Shown here piece after piece: positions 27,537 to 37,086 of a stretch of DNA of 64,000 nucleotides. The position numbers and the translations under genes are program-made. Location: positions 496,001 to 560,000 of the forward strand of contig NZ_QGNX01000002.1 in assembly GCF_003265325.1 (NCBI RefSeq), read 5' to 3'. The notes under the pieces are model-generated. The model did not search any database. It was not told the DNA's origin and saw only the letters and a program-made list of their open reading frames with translations. The stretch comes from Oceanibium sediminis. Lineage in GTDB: Bacteria > Pseudomonadota > Alphaproteobacteria > Rhodobacterales > Rhodobacteraceae. Within the stretch, counting starts at the first letter, position 1, and every line of letters begins with the position of its first letter.

Positions 27537-28222
27537 GGGGTTTCCTTTTCAAGCATCTGAAGCAGGGCGCGCGCGGCGGCCTGCTGTGCGGCGCGTTTGG
27601 ACGGGGCGCTGGCGCGGGCGCGCTCTCCCCCGGGCAGAACGGCGGCAATGGTGAAGACGGGCGCGTGATCCGGCCCCTCGCGTGCTTCCTCGATGTAGTC
27701 GGGCGGCGACATCCCGCGCGCCTGCGCCCATTCCTGCAAAGCGGTCTTGGGGTCGCGGTCGATGGCGTCCGCCGCGGCGATCCGCGACGCCCACAAGCGC
27801 AGGACCAGCGCGCGCGCCGCACCGAAACCCGCATCGCGGTAGACGGCGGCGATCACCGCCTCCATCGCATCGCCGAGCAGCGCGGTCTTGCGCCGCCCGC
27901 CGGTGGCGCGTTCCGAGCGGCCCATCAGCATGGCCTCGCCAAGGCCGATCTCCTCCGCCACCGCGGCGCAGGCTTCCTTGCGCACCAGCGCGTTGAACCG
28001 CGGCGCAAGATCTCCCTCCGCCGCGCCCCTGTCCGCATCGAGCAGCGCCTCCGCGATCACCAGGCCAAGGACACGGTCGCCAAGGAACTCCAGGCGCTGG
28101 TTGTCACCGCGCACCGGCGTCGTCAGCGAGGCATGGGTCAGCGCCTCCACCAGAAGGCCCGGCTCGGAAAAACAGTGTCCCAGCCGCTCGACCAGGGCCG
28201 TTTGCGCCGCCGTCAGCTTCAC
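27533..28222 (-). CDS. rnc: Ribonuclease III
   Basis: A 229-aa double-strand RNA endonuclease for rRNA and mRNA processing. The catalytic signature is [18 protein letters not shown] near residue 40-57, with the second acidic pair at [15 protein letters not shown] dsRNA-binding domain occupies about 155-225 and ends in [13 protein letters not shown]. The start is one of two adjacent GTG codons (28225 or 28222); I prefer 28222 because the family begins with a KLT/KLS-type N-terminus. It overlaps era by ATGA and follows lepB by 14 bp. Confidence 0.95.
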   Translation of the reverse strand: MKLTAAQTALVERLGHCFSEPGLLVEALTHASLTTPVRGDNQRLEFLGDRVLGLVIAEALLDADRGAAEGDLAPRFNALVRKEACAAVAEEIGLGEAMLMGRSERATGGRRKTALLGDAMEAVIAAVYRDAGFGAARALVLRLWASRIAAADAIDRDPKTALQEWAQARGMSPPDYIEEAREGPDHAPVFTIAAVLPGGERARASAPSKRAAQQAAARALLQMLEKETP

Positions 28223-28236
28223 CACGCCCCCATCGC

Positions 28237-29049
28237 TCAGTTGACCGCGCGGAAGAAACGATCCCCGCGCCAGGTCCAGAAATAAAGGATCGACGACCCA
28301 GCGGAGGAGAACATGATGCGATCCGCGCGCCCGATCAGGTTCTCGAACGGCACTAAGCCGACGCCGTTGCGCACCTGCGGAAAGCGGCTGTCGATGGAAT
28401 TGTCCCGGTTGTCCCCCATGAAGAAGAACTGGCCCTCGGGCACCTCGAACGGCCCGCGGGTGTCGGCGGAGGTGATGCCGATATCCAGCACCGGGTAGCT
28501 GCGCCCCTCGGGCAAGGTCTCGATCGCGCGGGTCTTGGCGCAGTCCCCGCCAAGGCCCACGGGCGCATCCCGCAGGCATCGCGGAAGGCTGCGCACCGGG
28601 CCTTGCTGGGCGTAGGTCTCGATGAACTCGCCGTCGGGAACCTGCGGCACCGGAGTGCCGTTCAGGATGATCTGGCCGTCGCGCACGTCGATCATGTCAC
28701 CGGGCAGGCCGATCAGGCGCTTGATATAATCCTCGCCGGTGACGGGGTGCTTGAAGACGATGACATCGCCCCGCTCCGGCGTGGAGCCGAACAGCCGGCC
28801 CTCCTTCTCCTCGAAGGCGCCGCACAGGTTGAAATCGCCGTAGGACGGGCAGGACGCCGCCGAGTAGCCATAGGCGAACTTGTTCACGAACAGGAAGTCG
28901 CCGATCAGCAGGGTTTCCTTCATGGAGCCCGACGGAATCCAGAACGGCTGAAACAGGAAAGTACGGATCACGCCCGCCAGCAGCAGCGCATAGACCAGCG
29001 TCTTGATCAGCTCAAGAATGCCGCCGCCCGATTTCTTCGTCTTCGCCAT
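28237..29049 (-). CDS. lepB: Signal peptidase I
   Basis: A 270-aa membrane protease that removes signal peptides from exported proteins. One N-terminal membrane segment (about 12-32) precedes the catalytic Ser in [17 protein letters not shown]; the catalytic Lys is in [11 protein letters not shown], and box E is [11 protein letters not shown]. The C-terminal [22 protein letters not shown] is typical. It lies in the acpS-lepB-rnc-era order common in alphaproteobacteria, about 107 bp after the acpS stop, with the dispersed repeat in that gap. Confidence 0.96.
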   Translation of the reverse strand: MAKTKKSGGGILELIKTLVYALLLAGVIRTFLFQPFWIPSGSMKETLLIGDFLFVNKFAYGYSAASCPSYGDFNLCGAFEEKEGRLFGSTPERGDVIVFKHPVTGEDYIKRLIGLPGDMIDVRDGQIILNGTPVPQVPDGEFIETYAQQGPVRSLPRCLRDAPVGLGGDCAKTRAIETLPEGRSYPVLDIGITSADTRGPFEVPEGQFFFMGDNRDNSIDSRFPQVRNGVGLVPFENLIGRADRIMFSSAGSSILYFWTWRGDRFFRAVN

Positions 29050-29143
29050 GAATGCTCGCCACTTGCCTGTTTAGGGATCGCGCGCTTGTCGCGCTAAGCC
29101 CCGGTCGTGTCAAGCGCCCGCCAGCCGCCCGTTCGCCGCGCCC

Positions 29144-29177
29144 CCTTCCAAAGTCTTCAAATATCCCCGCCGGAGGC
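29144..29177 (+). repeat. Dispersed 34-bp repeat, copy 3 (overlaps acpS 3' end)
   Basis: This is identical over all 34 bp to copy 4 at 42129-42162. Its last 21 bases cover the final codons and the TGA of acpS on the minus strand, so the element contributes the acpS C-terminus. Confidence 0.8.
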
Positions 29178-29600
29178 ATCGGCCCCTTCGTCCGGTTCGC
29201 GCCGCAGGCGGCGCGCTTCGATCACGACGAAGGCCTGCGCCCAGGGGTAATCGTCGGTCAGGGTCACGTGGATGATCGCTTCATGACCGGGCGGCGTCAT
29301 CTCGGCCAGGCGCTTTTCGGCCCAGCCGGTCACCTGCATCACCGGCTGACCGCTGCGCAGGTTGCTGACGGCCATGTCCTTCCAGGCGATTCCCATGCGC
29401 AAGCCGGTCCCGAGCGCCTTGGAACAGGCCTCTTTCGCGGCCCAGCGCTTGGCATAGGTGCCGGGCGTGTCGGCGCGGCGCTCTGCCTTGCGCTGCTCCG
29501 TCTCGGTGAAGACGCGGTTGCGGAACCGGTCGCCGAAACGCGCCAGCGTTCCCTCGATCCGCTCGATGTTGCAAAGGTCGGTTCCGACGCCGAGGATCAT
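29157..29600 (-). CDS. acpS: Holo-[acyl-carrier-protein] synthase
   Basis: A 147-aa enzyme that transfers phosphopantetheine from CoA to acyl carrier protein. The conserved Asp is in [13 protein letters not shown] and the catalytic Glu in [17 protein letters not shown]. Usual AcpS is about 120-135 aa; the extra C-terminal residues end ASGGDI and are encoded by the dispersed repeat. The ATG at 29600 matches the family start MILGVGTD. It is 85 bp after pdxJ in the same operon. Confidence 0.94.
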   Translation of the reverse strand: MILGVGTDLCNIERIEGTLARFGDRFRNRVFTETEQRKAERRADTPGTYAKRWAAKEACSKALGTGLRMGIAWKDMAVSNLRSGQPVMQVTGWAEKRLAEMTPPGHEAIIHVTLTDDYPWAQAFVVIEARRLRREPDEGADASGGDI

Positions 29601-29685
29601 GCCGAAGTCCTGTCCAGGGGGCGTTTGGGGCGCGAACGGCCGCCGCGGCGCGGGGCGCCCTGCAGCCGGTCCATCGCCCCGTGGC

Positions 29686-30471
29686 TCAGGCAACGCCGCT
29701 GTCAAAGGCGTCGCGCCGGGCGGCATCCATTTCCGAGCGCATCCGCCGGATGGCCGAATCGAGGCCCGAGAAGATCGCCTCGCCGATCAGGAAATGCCCG
29801 ATGTTCAGCTCCATGATCTCCGGCAGGGCGGCGATGGGGCGCACCGTGTCGAAGGTCAGCCCGTGGCCCGCGTGCACCTCCAACCCCAGGTCGTGGGCGA
29901 AGGCGGCCATGTCGCGCAGGCGGGCGAATTCCGCGTCCCGCTCGGCCAGGCGCCCTTCAGCGTGGGCATCGCAATAGGCGCCGGTGTGCAGTTCGATCAC
30001 CGGGGCGCCGATGCGCGCCGCCGCTTCGATCTGGGCGCGGTCGGCGGCGATGAAGATCGACACCCGGCACCCCGCCTCGCGCAGGGGCGCAATGAATTGG
30101 GCGAGTCGGCTTTCCTCGCGCGCGACCTCAAGCCCGCCCTCTGTGGTGCGTTCTTCCCGCCGCTCGGGGACGATGCAGACCGCGTGCGGTTTGTGGCGCA
30201 GGGCGATCTGCTGCATTTCGTCGGTGGCCGCCATCTCGAAGTTCAGCGGCACGGTGATGTCGCGCATGAGGGCCTCGATATCCGCGTCGCGGATGTGGCG
30301 GCGGTCCTCGCGCAGATGCGCGGTGATCCCGTCGGCGCCGGCGGCCTCGGCCAGCCGGGCGGCGCGCACGGGGTCGGGCACGTCCCCGCCGCGCGCGTTG
30401 CGCACGGTTGCCACATGATCGATGTTCACGCCCAGGCGCAGGTTGCCGGCGGGTCGGGTAAGACGGGACAT
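29686..30471 (-). CDS. pdxJ: Pyridoxine 5'-phosphate synthase
   Basis: A 261-aa TIM-barrel enzyme making pyridoxine 5'-phosphate from 1-deoxyxylulose 5-phosphate and 3-amino-2-oxopropyl phosphate (vitamin B6 pathway). Diagnostic stretches are [40 protein letters not shown] and [16 protein letters not shown] at 30471. It lies between the DUF2062 gene (43 bp) and acpS (85 bp), a common arrangement. Confidence 0.97.
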   Translation of the reverse strand: MSRLTRPAGNLRLGVNIDHVATVRNARGGDVPDPVRAARLAEAAGADGITAHLREDRRHIRDADIEALMRDITVPLNFEMAATDEMQQIALRHKPHAVCIVPERREERTTEGGLEVAREESRLAQFIAPLREAGCRVSIFIAADRAQIEAAARIGAPVIELHTGAYCDAHAEGRLAERDAEFARLRDMAAFAHDLGLEVHAGHGLTFDTVRPIAALPEIMELNIGHFLIGEAIFSGLDSAIRRMRSEMDAARRDAFDSGVA

Positions 30472-30514
30472 GTCGAGTCCTTTCCTCAGCTTGGAAGCGG
30501 GTGCAGTGCGCGGA

Positions 30515-31183
30515 TCACCGCGACCCTTCCTTTGCCATGGAAGCAGCCGCGCGGTCAGCCTTTTTCTTCGCCAGCTTTTCCTGCGCCTTCAGCAACAGCC
30601 GCGAGCGGCGCCGCTGCTGGTAGGCCGCGACGAGCGGCCGCGAGACGAAGTAGCACACCCCTGCCGTGATCAGGCCCGGCACGAGCCCGCCGACGTAATA
30701 GGGCAGGAACACCTCGTAAAAGAAGATCGACAGGGTGCCCCAGGCCGGCTCACCGTATCCGACAAGCGACAGCAGCGATTCCCAAAGCCCGGCGAGCGCG
30801 CCGAAGAAACTGTCCTTGACGCCGTGCACCTCTGTGCCGCTGCCCCCAAGCCCGTAGACCTGCCGCCCCAGCGTGAGCGCGGCGGAGGCGATCAGCGGGA
30901 AGGTCACCGGGTTGCCCATCAACGTGCCGAGACAGGCCGCCAGCACGTTGCCCCGCACGATCAACGCGACCAGCGCGGCATAGAGGAAGTGAAAGCCGAA
31001 CAGCGGGGAAAACGACACGAAGACGCCGCAGGCGAAGCCGAGCGCGATCTTGTGCGGGGTATCGGGCAGACGTTTCACGCGATGCGCGAAATACTCGATG
31101 GCGCGACGCCAACCGGTCCGCGGATAGATCCAGTCCTGGATCTTCCGTGCCGTGGACAGCGGTGTGCGCCGTTTGAAAACCAT
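30515..31183 (-). CDS. DUF2062 family membrane protein
   Basis: A 222-aa protein with about three membrane segments (roughly 50-75, 80-110 and 150-185). The family core includes [21 protein letters not shown] and [20 protein letters not shown], the latter with the conserved NP. The C-terminus is a highly basic tail ([18 protein letters not shown]), probably cytoplasmic. Function is unknown. It sits between rsh and pdxJ and is probably co-transcribed with them. Confidence 0.87.
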   Translation of the reverse strand: MVFKRRTPLSTARKIQDWIYPRTGWRRAIEYFAHRVKRLPDTPHKIALGFACGVFVSFSPLFGFHFLYAALVALIVRGNVLAACLGTLMGNPVTFPLIASAALTLGRQVYGLGGSGTEVHGVKDSFFGALAGLWESLLSLVGYGEPAWGTLSIFFYEVFLPYYVGGLVPGLITAGVCYFVSRPLVAAYQQRRRSRLLLKAQEKLAKKKADRAAASMAKEGSR

Positions 31184-31267
31184 CCTCGCGTCTTCCCCAT
31201 GGCATCCCGGTCTTACCCGCCCGGATGCCGTCCCTTGTTACCCTATCATCCGCGCGCCGCGAATATC

Positions 31268-33412
31268 CTAATAGCTGGTCCCTATCGGGTCGGCTACAAG
31301 CCCCCGGAACCGAGTTACCTGCGTGACATCGCTGTCAGCCTCAAGTGCGGTCTGCACGTTATGCAAGTGTTTGAGGTCTCTTACCTCCAGATCGATGACG
31401 ATCCGGTAAAAATCGGGTTTGCGGTCCGTGAACACGATGTCGCTAATGTTCGCCCGCTGTTCCCCGATCAAGGTACAAATCCGCCCTAACACCCCGGCGT
31501 CATTTGCGATCACTGCCTCGATACACGCCAAATGCGGCGTTCGTGCGGCGCCATCGGTCCAGCGCAGGTCCATCCAGCGGTCCGCCTGGTCCTCCAGCGC
31601 GGCCAGCGTGGGGCAGTCGATCGCGTGGATCTGCACGCCCTGGCCACGCACCGCGATGCCGATGATACGCTCACCCGGAATCGGCTGGCAGCAGGGCGCG
31701 GGCTGCGCCGTCTGCCCGCCGGGCAGGCCGATGATCGGACGCTCGGGGCCGATCCCGTCGCGGGTCATGTCGTCGTCGCGGATCAGCTCAGGGTACAGGG
31801 TGCGGATCAGCTCCTGGCCGGTCAGTTCGGCCGCGCCGAGGCGGGCGAGAAGGTCGTCCGCATCCTCAAGCAACAGTTGCTTCGCCGCCGTCTTCAGCGC
31901 CTTGTCCGTAGCCTTCTTGCCCACCCGTTCCAGCGCCACGCGGGCGATTTCCTGGCCAAGGCGGATATGGCCCGCGCGATGCTCTTCCCGAAGGGCGCGG
32001 CGGATCGCGGACTTGGCGCGCCCGGTCACGACCATCTCTTCCCAGCTGGCCTGGGGGCGCTGGCCCTCGGCGCGCACGATCACCACGGACTGGCCGTTGC
32101 GCAGCCGGGTCCACAGGGGCACGCGGTGCCCGTCGATCTTGGCGCCGACGCAGCTGTCCCCGATCCGGGTGTGAATGGCATAGGCGAAATCGATCGGCGT
32201 CGCGCCGCGCGGAAGCTTGATCACGTCGCCCTTGGGGGTGAAGCAGAACACCTGGTCGGTGAACATCTCGAGCTTCACGTAGTCGAGGAATTCCGCCGGG
32301 TTGTCGGCCTGCTCGAAGCGCTCGGTCAGCTGGGCCAGCCAGCGGACCGGGTCCACCACGAAGGGGTTCTCGAAACGCTCGCCCTCACGGTAGCTCCAAT
32401 GCGCGGCGACGCCGGTCTCGGCGACCTCGTGCATCTGGCGGGTGCGGATCTGGATCTCCACCCGCTTGGCGGAGCGCCCCGAAACCGTGGTGTGGATCGA
32501 ACGGTAACCGTTCGACTTGGGCTGGCTGATGTAGTCCTTGAACCGCCCCGGCACCGCCGCCCAACGCTGGTGCACGGCCCCGAGCGTGATGTAGCAATCG
32601 GGAACGGTGTCGGCGATGATCCGGAAGCCGTAGATGTCCGAGAGGCGGCCGAAGCCTTCGCCCTTCTCCTCCATCTTGCGCCAGATCGAATAGGGCTTCT
32701 TCTCGCGCCCGATCACTTCCGCGCTGACCCCCGACTGGTCGAGCACCTTGCGGATATCCTCGGTGATCTGGGGGATCAGGTCGCCCGTCTCGCGCTTGAG
32801 GGTGATGAAACGGCGGATGATCGACTGGCGTGCGTCGGGGTTGAGGATGCGGAAGGCGATGTCCTCCAACTCCTCGCGCATCCATTGCATGCCCATGCGC
32901 CCGGCCAGCGGCGCATAGATGTCCATCGTCTCACGCGCCTTCTTCTGCTGCTTCTCGGGCGTCATGAACTTGATGGTGCGCATGTTGTGCAGCCGGTCCG
33001 CCAGCTTGACCAGGATCACGCGCAGGTCCTTGGACATGGCCATCAGCAGCTTGCGGAAATTCTCCGCCTGCTCGGTCTCGACCGAGCTCAGCTCCAGGTT
33101 GGTCAGCTTGGTGACGCCATCGACGAGCTGCGCGATCTCCGTGCCGAAGCGCTGCTCCACCGCGTCATAGGTGGAGCCGGTATCCTCGATCGTGTCGTGC
33201 AGCAGGGCGGTGATGATCGACGCATCGTCGAGGCGCTGCTCGGTCAGCAGCGCGGCGACTTCGATCGGATGCGTGAAATAGGGCTCGCCTGAGCGGCGCA
33301 CCTGCCCCTCGTGCGCGGCCATCCCGTAGGCGTAGGCATCTTTGACGAGGGCCGCATCGGTATGCGGGTTGTAGACCCGTATCAGGTCAACGAGTTCCTC
33401 GTCACTGATCAT
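31268..33412 (-). CDS. rsh: Bifunctional (p)ppGpp synthetase/hydrolase (Rsh)
   Basis: A 714-aa stringent-response enzyme. The hydrolase domain has the HD motif TALLHDTIEDT and LADRLHNMRT; the synthetase domain contains SNGYRSIHTTVSG and the nearby metal-binding Glu in VEIQIRT. A TGS domain follows (CFTPKGDVIKLPRGATPIDFAY), then a C-terminal ACT domain of about 80 residues. All key motifs are present, so both activities are expected. It follows rpoZ by 48 bp, the usual rpoZ-rsh pairing. Confidence 0.96.
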   Translation of the reverse strand: MISDEELVDLIRVYNPHTDAALVKDAYAYGMAAHEGQVRRSGEPYFTHPIEVAALLTEQRLDDASIITALLHDTIEDTGSTYDAVEQRFGTEIAQLVDGVTKLTNLELSSVETEQAENFRKLLMAMSKDLRVILVKLADRLHNMRTIKFMTPEKQQKKARETMDIYAPLAGRMGMQWMREELEDIAFRILNPDARQSIIRRFITLKRETGDLIPQITEDIRKVLDQSGVSAEVIGREKKPYSIWRKMEEKGEGFGRLSDIYGFRIIADTVPDCYITLGAVHQRWAAVPGRFKDYISQPKSNGYRSIHTTVSGRSAKRVEIQIRTRQMHEVAETGVAAHWSYREGERFENPFVVDPVRWLAQLTERFEQADNPAEFLDYVKLEMFTDQVFCFTPKGDVIKLPRGATPIDFAYAIHTRIGDSCVGAKIDGHRVPLWTRLRNGQSVVIVRAEGQRPQASWEEMVVTGRAKSAIRRALREEHRAGHIRLGQEIARVALERVGKKATDKALKTAAKQLLLEDADDLLARLGAAELTGQELIRTLYPELIRDDDMTRDGIGPERPIIGLPGGQTAQPAPCCQPIPGERIIGIAVRGQGVQIHAIDCPTLAALEDQADRWMDLRWTDGAARTPHLACIEAVIANDAGVLGRICTLIGEQRANISDIVFTDRKPDFYRIVIDLEVRDLKHLHNVQTALEADSDVTQVTRFRGLVADPIGTSY

Positions 33413-33428
33413 CGCGTTTTATCCAATA

Positions 33429-33449
33429 GGCGGCCCCGGACAGGCCGCC
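33429..33449. other. Hairpin in the rpoZ-rsh spacer
   Basis: GGCGGCC at 33429-33435 pairs with GGCCGCC at 33443-33449 with a 7-nt loop, between the rpoZ stop and the rsh ATG. It lacks a T-run and is more likely an attenuating or mRNA-processing structure than a full terminator. Confidence 0.35.
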
Positions 33450-33460
33450 GGGGGCGTCGG

Positions 33461-33814
33461 TCAGCTTTCGCCTTGCGCTTCCATCAGCGCACGCAGAAGC
33501 TTTTCCTCGGACATGTCGTCCTGAACCGGCTCAGGCTGGTCGTTGGACATGAGAAGCGCCATAGAATCCTCTTCCGGCTCATCCACCTCGATCTGGCGCT
33601 GGTGGCTTTCGATCGCGGCCTCGCGCAGCACGTCCGCGGTCAGCGTCTCGTCCGCGATTTCACGCAGGGCGACGACCGGGTTCTTGTCCTTGTCGCGGTC
33701 AACCGTCAGCTCAGCCCCCGAGGACAGCTCACGCGCACGATGCGCTGCGAGCATGACAAGCTCGAAACGGTTCGGGACCTTATCGACGCAATCTTCAACG
33801 GTAACGCGGGCCAT
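33461..33814 (-). CDS. rpoZ: RNA polymerase omega subunit
   Basis: A 117-aa subunit that helps assemble RNA polymerase by chaperoning beta-prime. The family core is [30 protein letters not shown], followed by [18 protein letters not shown]. The C-terminal tail is acidic and variable, as usual in alphaproteobacteria. GGAGG lies 6 nt before the ATG at 33814. The first 20 bp overlap the end of the broken GT61 frame upstream. Confidence 0.96.
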   Translation of the reverse strand: MARVTVEDCVDKVPNRFELVMLAAHRARELSSGAELTVDRDKDKNPVVALREIADETLTADVLREAAIESHQRQIEVDEPEEDSMALLMSNDQPEPVQDDMSEEKLLRALMEAQGES

Positions 33815-35059
33815 CGGGACCTCCGGATAGGGGTGGGAAGGCTGTCATGTAGTGGAGAATCCCTTGCGGTGCAAGGGGGCAGGCATAAGCCGCCGCCCTA
33901 TTGGGTAAACCCGGAAACACCCGTACAGAAACCGGGCTCATCCTGATGTTGTTGCCCACATTGTTCACGATCTTGGCCATGTCCCCGTCTTCGTCCGCCA
34001 CCAGCAGGCGGTACCTCAAACCGCGCAGGTTCGCGAGGTCGGCGAAAGAGTAGAACCGGTTCATGAATTGCTGGTTCGTAATCTCAAAAACCTGGGCGCC
34101 GGGGCTGGCAAAGATCAGATTCGCAAGGTTTGCGCCATGCGCGCCGACGATCACCTCGGCATTGCGGAAAATCGAAACCTGCTCGGCGTGGCTGTAGTCC
34201 GTCGCGCGAATGCGCTCAAACCCCAAGGGCTGAAGCGCCTTGAACACTTCATCCTCGTTGCTGATCTTGCGCGTGGGCGCATCCGCGCGCGAAATCAGCA
34301 CACGACGGAACTTGACGCTGTCAGGCCCCGGGTCCGGTCTGCGGCCAGCGCGGCGAACTCCTGCGTGGCGGAGGTCAGGCGCGTGCCACGCGCGCCGCCA
34401 AATATGCGCCTTGCGGGACTGGAGACAGCCTGGAAATGCGACAGACTCGCCGATGTCCCCGTGAAGCCATCGAAGGCCCAGGCCCGCCGGTGCGCGTTCA
34501 ACACCACCTTGTCGGCCAGTTCGGGAAAATGAGCCTTCAGCGATTCCAGCTTGAACCCGAGCGCGCCGGCGTTGCCGCTGTTCACCACGATCTGACGGAT
34601 ACCGATCCGCTCACCATGAGAGAGGACGGCGGCCAGGCGCGGCAACCCCTCCGTCACCCAGTGGAAGTAGTTTCCAAGGCTGTGCTTTTCTATGAAGTAC
34701 GCACGCTCCCCCGCGATCCGCATGTCGCGCCGTCGGAACATGACCTTGTGCTGCTTGACCACCTTCTTGTAGCGCCTGGCCAGGTGAGAATGGTGGTAGC
34801 CGTCGAACATCGCCTCGATGGGCTGCCCGTCGACCGAGTACACGGGGCCAATCGACAGGATGGCGGGGGCATGGAAAATCGGGTCCGGAGCGATCCGGCG
34901 GTCCATGTTTATCGACCGCGTGAGCAACGCGATCCTCAACGGCACGGTATCCAGCAGCCCCCGCTTGGCCGATCGCAGATCATGAATGACCTTTCCCGGC
35001 GCGGTCAGCGGGACAAAACCGGTATTTACCGTCCCATGAACGACGTCGACATTCTTCAT
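33795..35059 (-). pseudogene. GT61 (DUF563) glycosyltransferase, frameshifted
   Basis: Two adjacent frames together make one glycosyltransferase family 61 protein. The N-terminal frame (from ATG 35059, or TTG 35104, to its stop at 34295) carries SLGNYFHWVTEGLPRLAAV, the family's substrate-domain motif. The C-terminal frame (34301-33795) carries VLISRADAPTRKISNEDEV and VGAHGANLANLIFASPGAQVFEI. In the second frame DPGPDSVKFRRVLISRAD would read straight on if one base were added near 34330, so a single-base loss explains the break. The last 35 residues of the second frame look non-native and run into rpoZ. Sequencing error or a true pseudogene are both possible; bases around the start are unusually AT-rich. 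Confidence 0.72.
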
Positions 35060-35149
35060 TGGCCGGAATACCTTAAAAAACAGTCTGCTTACCTGCCGTC
35101 GCAATCAGACGAGGGAAGGCAGGCTTCCATTAAATCATTTCGCGTAAAT

Positions 35150-35704
35150 CTACTCCGCAACATCCCGCGGCGCTTCTCCGGCGTCCTTCACCGCGGACGC
35201 CAGTCGCTGTGCGTCGGGGCTGGCCTCAAGCAGGGCGCGGGCCGTCTGGCCGAGGACGGGGTGAAGCCAGTCCGGCGCGACTTCCGCCAGCGGGACCAGG
35301 TAGCGCGGCTGAAGGTGTAGCTGCGGGTGCGGCCATACCGCGCCCGCCCCCGCGCCATCGGCCATTGCCCGGCGAACCGTCAGTTCATCGGGCAAGACGG
35401 CATCGCCACTGGTCAGCACCTCGATCTGCGGCGCGGCCTGCGGACGTTTCGCGCCGAGCGCGGCCTCCACCCGCCGGGCCGACGCAATAAGCGCGTCGAG
35501 CGAATGATCGCTGCGCGCCGCTATGACGGACGAGACAACATCGGGGCCGTCCCCTTCCCGACCGGACGGGGCGCGGTACAACGCACTTTGTGCCGTGACG
35601 ACAAGACCCTGCCCCTTCAGCAACCAGACCGCATGCGCGATCAGGTCGGGCGGATCCGGTGCCTCCTCATGCACGGGGGCTGCTATTGCAATCAGGTTGG
35701 ACAT
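35150..35704 (-). CDS. FolK-like protein lacking the catalytic Asp pair
   Basis: A 184-aa relative of 6-hydroxymethyl-7,8-dihydropterin pyrophosphokinase. The C-terminal part is convincing: PHPQLHLQPRYLVPLAEVAPDWLHPVLG matches the family block PHP...R.FVL.PLAEVAP. But the catalytic RWGPRT(L/I)DLDL segment is replaced by KRPQAAPQIEVL, which loses both Asp residues that hold the magnesium ions and is about three residues shorter. The N-terminal GAN motif is also replaced by AAPVHEE. It is therefore a degenerate paralogue or a repurposed protein rather than a safe folate enzyme. It is divergent from the NYN gene. Confidence 0.7.
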   Translation of the reverse strand: MSNLIAIAAPVHEEAPDPPDLIAHAVWLLKGQGLVVTAQSALYRAPSGREGDGPDVVSSVIAARSDHSLDALIASARRVEAALGAKRPQAAPQIEVLTSGDAVLPDELTVRRAMADGAGAGAVWPHPQLHLQPRYLVPLAEVAPDWLHPVLGQTARALLEASPDAQRLASAVKDAGEAPRDVAE

Positions 35705-35823
35705 TCCGGGCGGTCGTGTTCGTCTTTTCTCGTTTAGGTGTTGCGCAGGGCGTGAACACGTTAGTACACCTAGAGAGACTTTTTGTGTACCTGAAAAGTC
35801 AATTTCTGACCGGGGGATTACTG
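35705..35823. promoter_or_regulatory. AT-rich divergent promoter region folK-like/NYN
   Basis: This 119-bp gap is clearly more AT-rich than its surroundings. It contains an inverted pair GTACAC (35764-35769) and GTGTAC (35785-35790) with a 15-bp spacer, 34 bp before the NYN gene start. It could be an operator or part of a promoter; no factor is identified. Confidence 0.35.
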
Positions 35824-36399
35824 ATGTTCTATCGGGATGAGCGCATCGCGCTTTTCATAGACGGGTCAAATCTGTATGCCGCAGCAAAGGCCCTGAACTT
35901 CGATATAGACTACAAACTCTTACGCGCAGAGTTCATGAGGCGAGGCAAGCTATTGCGCGCCTTCTACTACACCGCGCTGCTGGAATCGGAAGAGTATTCG
36001 CCGATCCGGCCGTTGGTCGACTGGCTGAATTACAATGGTTTTACCATGGTCACCAAGCCAGCCAAGGAATTCACCGACAGCATGGGCCGACGCAAGGTCA
36101 AGGGCAACATGGACATCGAGCTCGCGGTCGATGCGATGGAGCTTGCGCCGCGGGTCGATCACATCGTCCTGTTCTCAGGCGACGGTGACTTCCGGCCACT
36201 GGTCGAAAGCCTGCAACGCCAGGGCGTGCGGGTCTCGGTGGTGTCCACCATCCGCTCGCAGCCGCCGATGATTGCCGATGAACTGCGCCGCCAGTGCGAC
36301 AACTTCATCGAGCTGGAGGACCTGCGCGACGTGATCGGCCGCCCGCCGCGCGAGGACTACAACAGGACTTCCGCCGCGCGGGGCGACACCGAAGGGTGA
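35824..36399 (+). CDS. NYN domain protein (LabA/DUF88 family)
   Basis: A 191-aa protein with a PIN-like NYN nuclease fold. The first acidic site is IALFIDGSNLY near residue 8-18, the second is KGNMDIELAVDAME and the third FSGDGDFRPLVESL; these Asp residues form the predicted metal centre, so it may cleave RNA. LabA-type proteins are best known in cyanobacterial clock output, but alphaproteobacterial members are unstudied. The ATG at 35824 is preceded by GGGGGA. The TGA overlaps the GTG of the next gene, a uracil-DNA glycosylase. Confidence 0.9.
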   Translation: MFYRDERIALFIDGSNLYAAAKALNFDIDYKLLRAEFMRRGKLLRAFYYTALLESEEYSPIRPLVDWLNYNGFTMVTKPAKEFTDSMGRRKVKGNMDIELAVDAMELAPRVDHIVLFSGDGDFRPLVESLQRQGVRVSVVSTIRSQPPMIADELRRQCDNFIELEDLRDVIGRPPREDYNRTSAARGDTEG

Positions 36400-37049
36400 G
36401 TCGGGCCGAGCCGCCGAAAGGCTGCCGGCGCTGCCCCCGCCTGGTCGCGCATCGCCGCACCCTGGCGCGGGCGCACCCGGACTGGTGGGGCGGCGCTGTC
36501 CCCTCTTTCGGGGCGGCGGACGCGCGCATTCTGATCCTCGGCCTTGCACCGGGGCGCATGGGCGCGCACCGCACCGGGCGGGCGTTCACGGGGGATGATT
36601 CCGGCAGGACCCTGTTCGAGGCGCTGACGCGCAACGGGCTTGCCAGCGGCACCTACGACTCGGACGGGCGGGACGATATCGCGCTGCAGAACACGATGAT
36701 CACCAACGCCCTGCGCTGCCTGCCCCCGGACAACCGCCCCACCGGGGAGGAGCTCTCCGCATGCCGCCCCTTCCTTGCGGCGCGCATCGCCGCCCTGCCC
36801 CGGCTGCGCGCGGTCCTTTGCGTCGGGCGCGTCGCGCATGAGGCGCTGCTGCGCTGTCTCGACGTGCCGCAGACGGCTGCGCCCTTCGAACACGGGGCCG
36901 AGCATCGCCTGAACGGCTTGCAGGTCTTCGACAGCTACCACTGCTCGCGTTACAACATGAACACCCGCCGACTGACGCCCTCCATGCTGGACGCCGTCCT
37001 GGGCCGGGTGCGCGACGCGATCATGCGCGACGGCAACGCCCCGGAGTGA
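36396..37049 (+). CDS. Uracil-DNA glycosylase family 5 (UdgB type)
   Basis: A 217-aa base-excision repair enzyme that removes uracil and related lesions from DNA. The family 5 signature is LGLAPGRMGAHRTGRAFTGDDSG split around residues 48-70, lacking the catalytic Asp/Asn of other families, as is normal for family 5. Cys residues at CRRC near the N-terminus, NALRC and SAC fit the iron-sulfur cluster. The GTG start at 36396 overlaps the previous stop (GTGA), suggesting co-translation with the NYN protein. Confidence 0.9.
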   Translation: MSRAEPPKGCRRCPRLVAHRRTLARAHPDWWGGAVPSFGAADARILILGLAPGRMGAHRTGRAFTGDDSGRTLFEALTRNGLASGTYDSDGRDDIALQNTMITNALRCLPPDNRPTGEELSACRPFLAARIAALPRLRAVLCVGRVAHEALLRCLDVPQTAAPFEHGAEHRLNGLQVFDSYHCSRYNMNTRRLTPSMLDAVLGRVRDAIMRDGNAPE

Positions 37050-37086
37050 TCGGCCGGGGGCACAGACCGGCAGGTTCCCGGAGTTG

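Noticed and set aside
25614-27560. 648-aa plus-strand reading frame across the EamA and era genes
   Set aside because: Low-complexity Arg/Gly/Asp-rich translation out of phase with EamA and antisense to era; it is a product of high GC content.
29151-29166. TTCAAATATCC inside the repeat resembles a tRNA T-arm
   Set aside because: No acceptor, D-arm or anticodon structure surrounds it, and the same string recurs in the other repeat copies.
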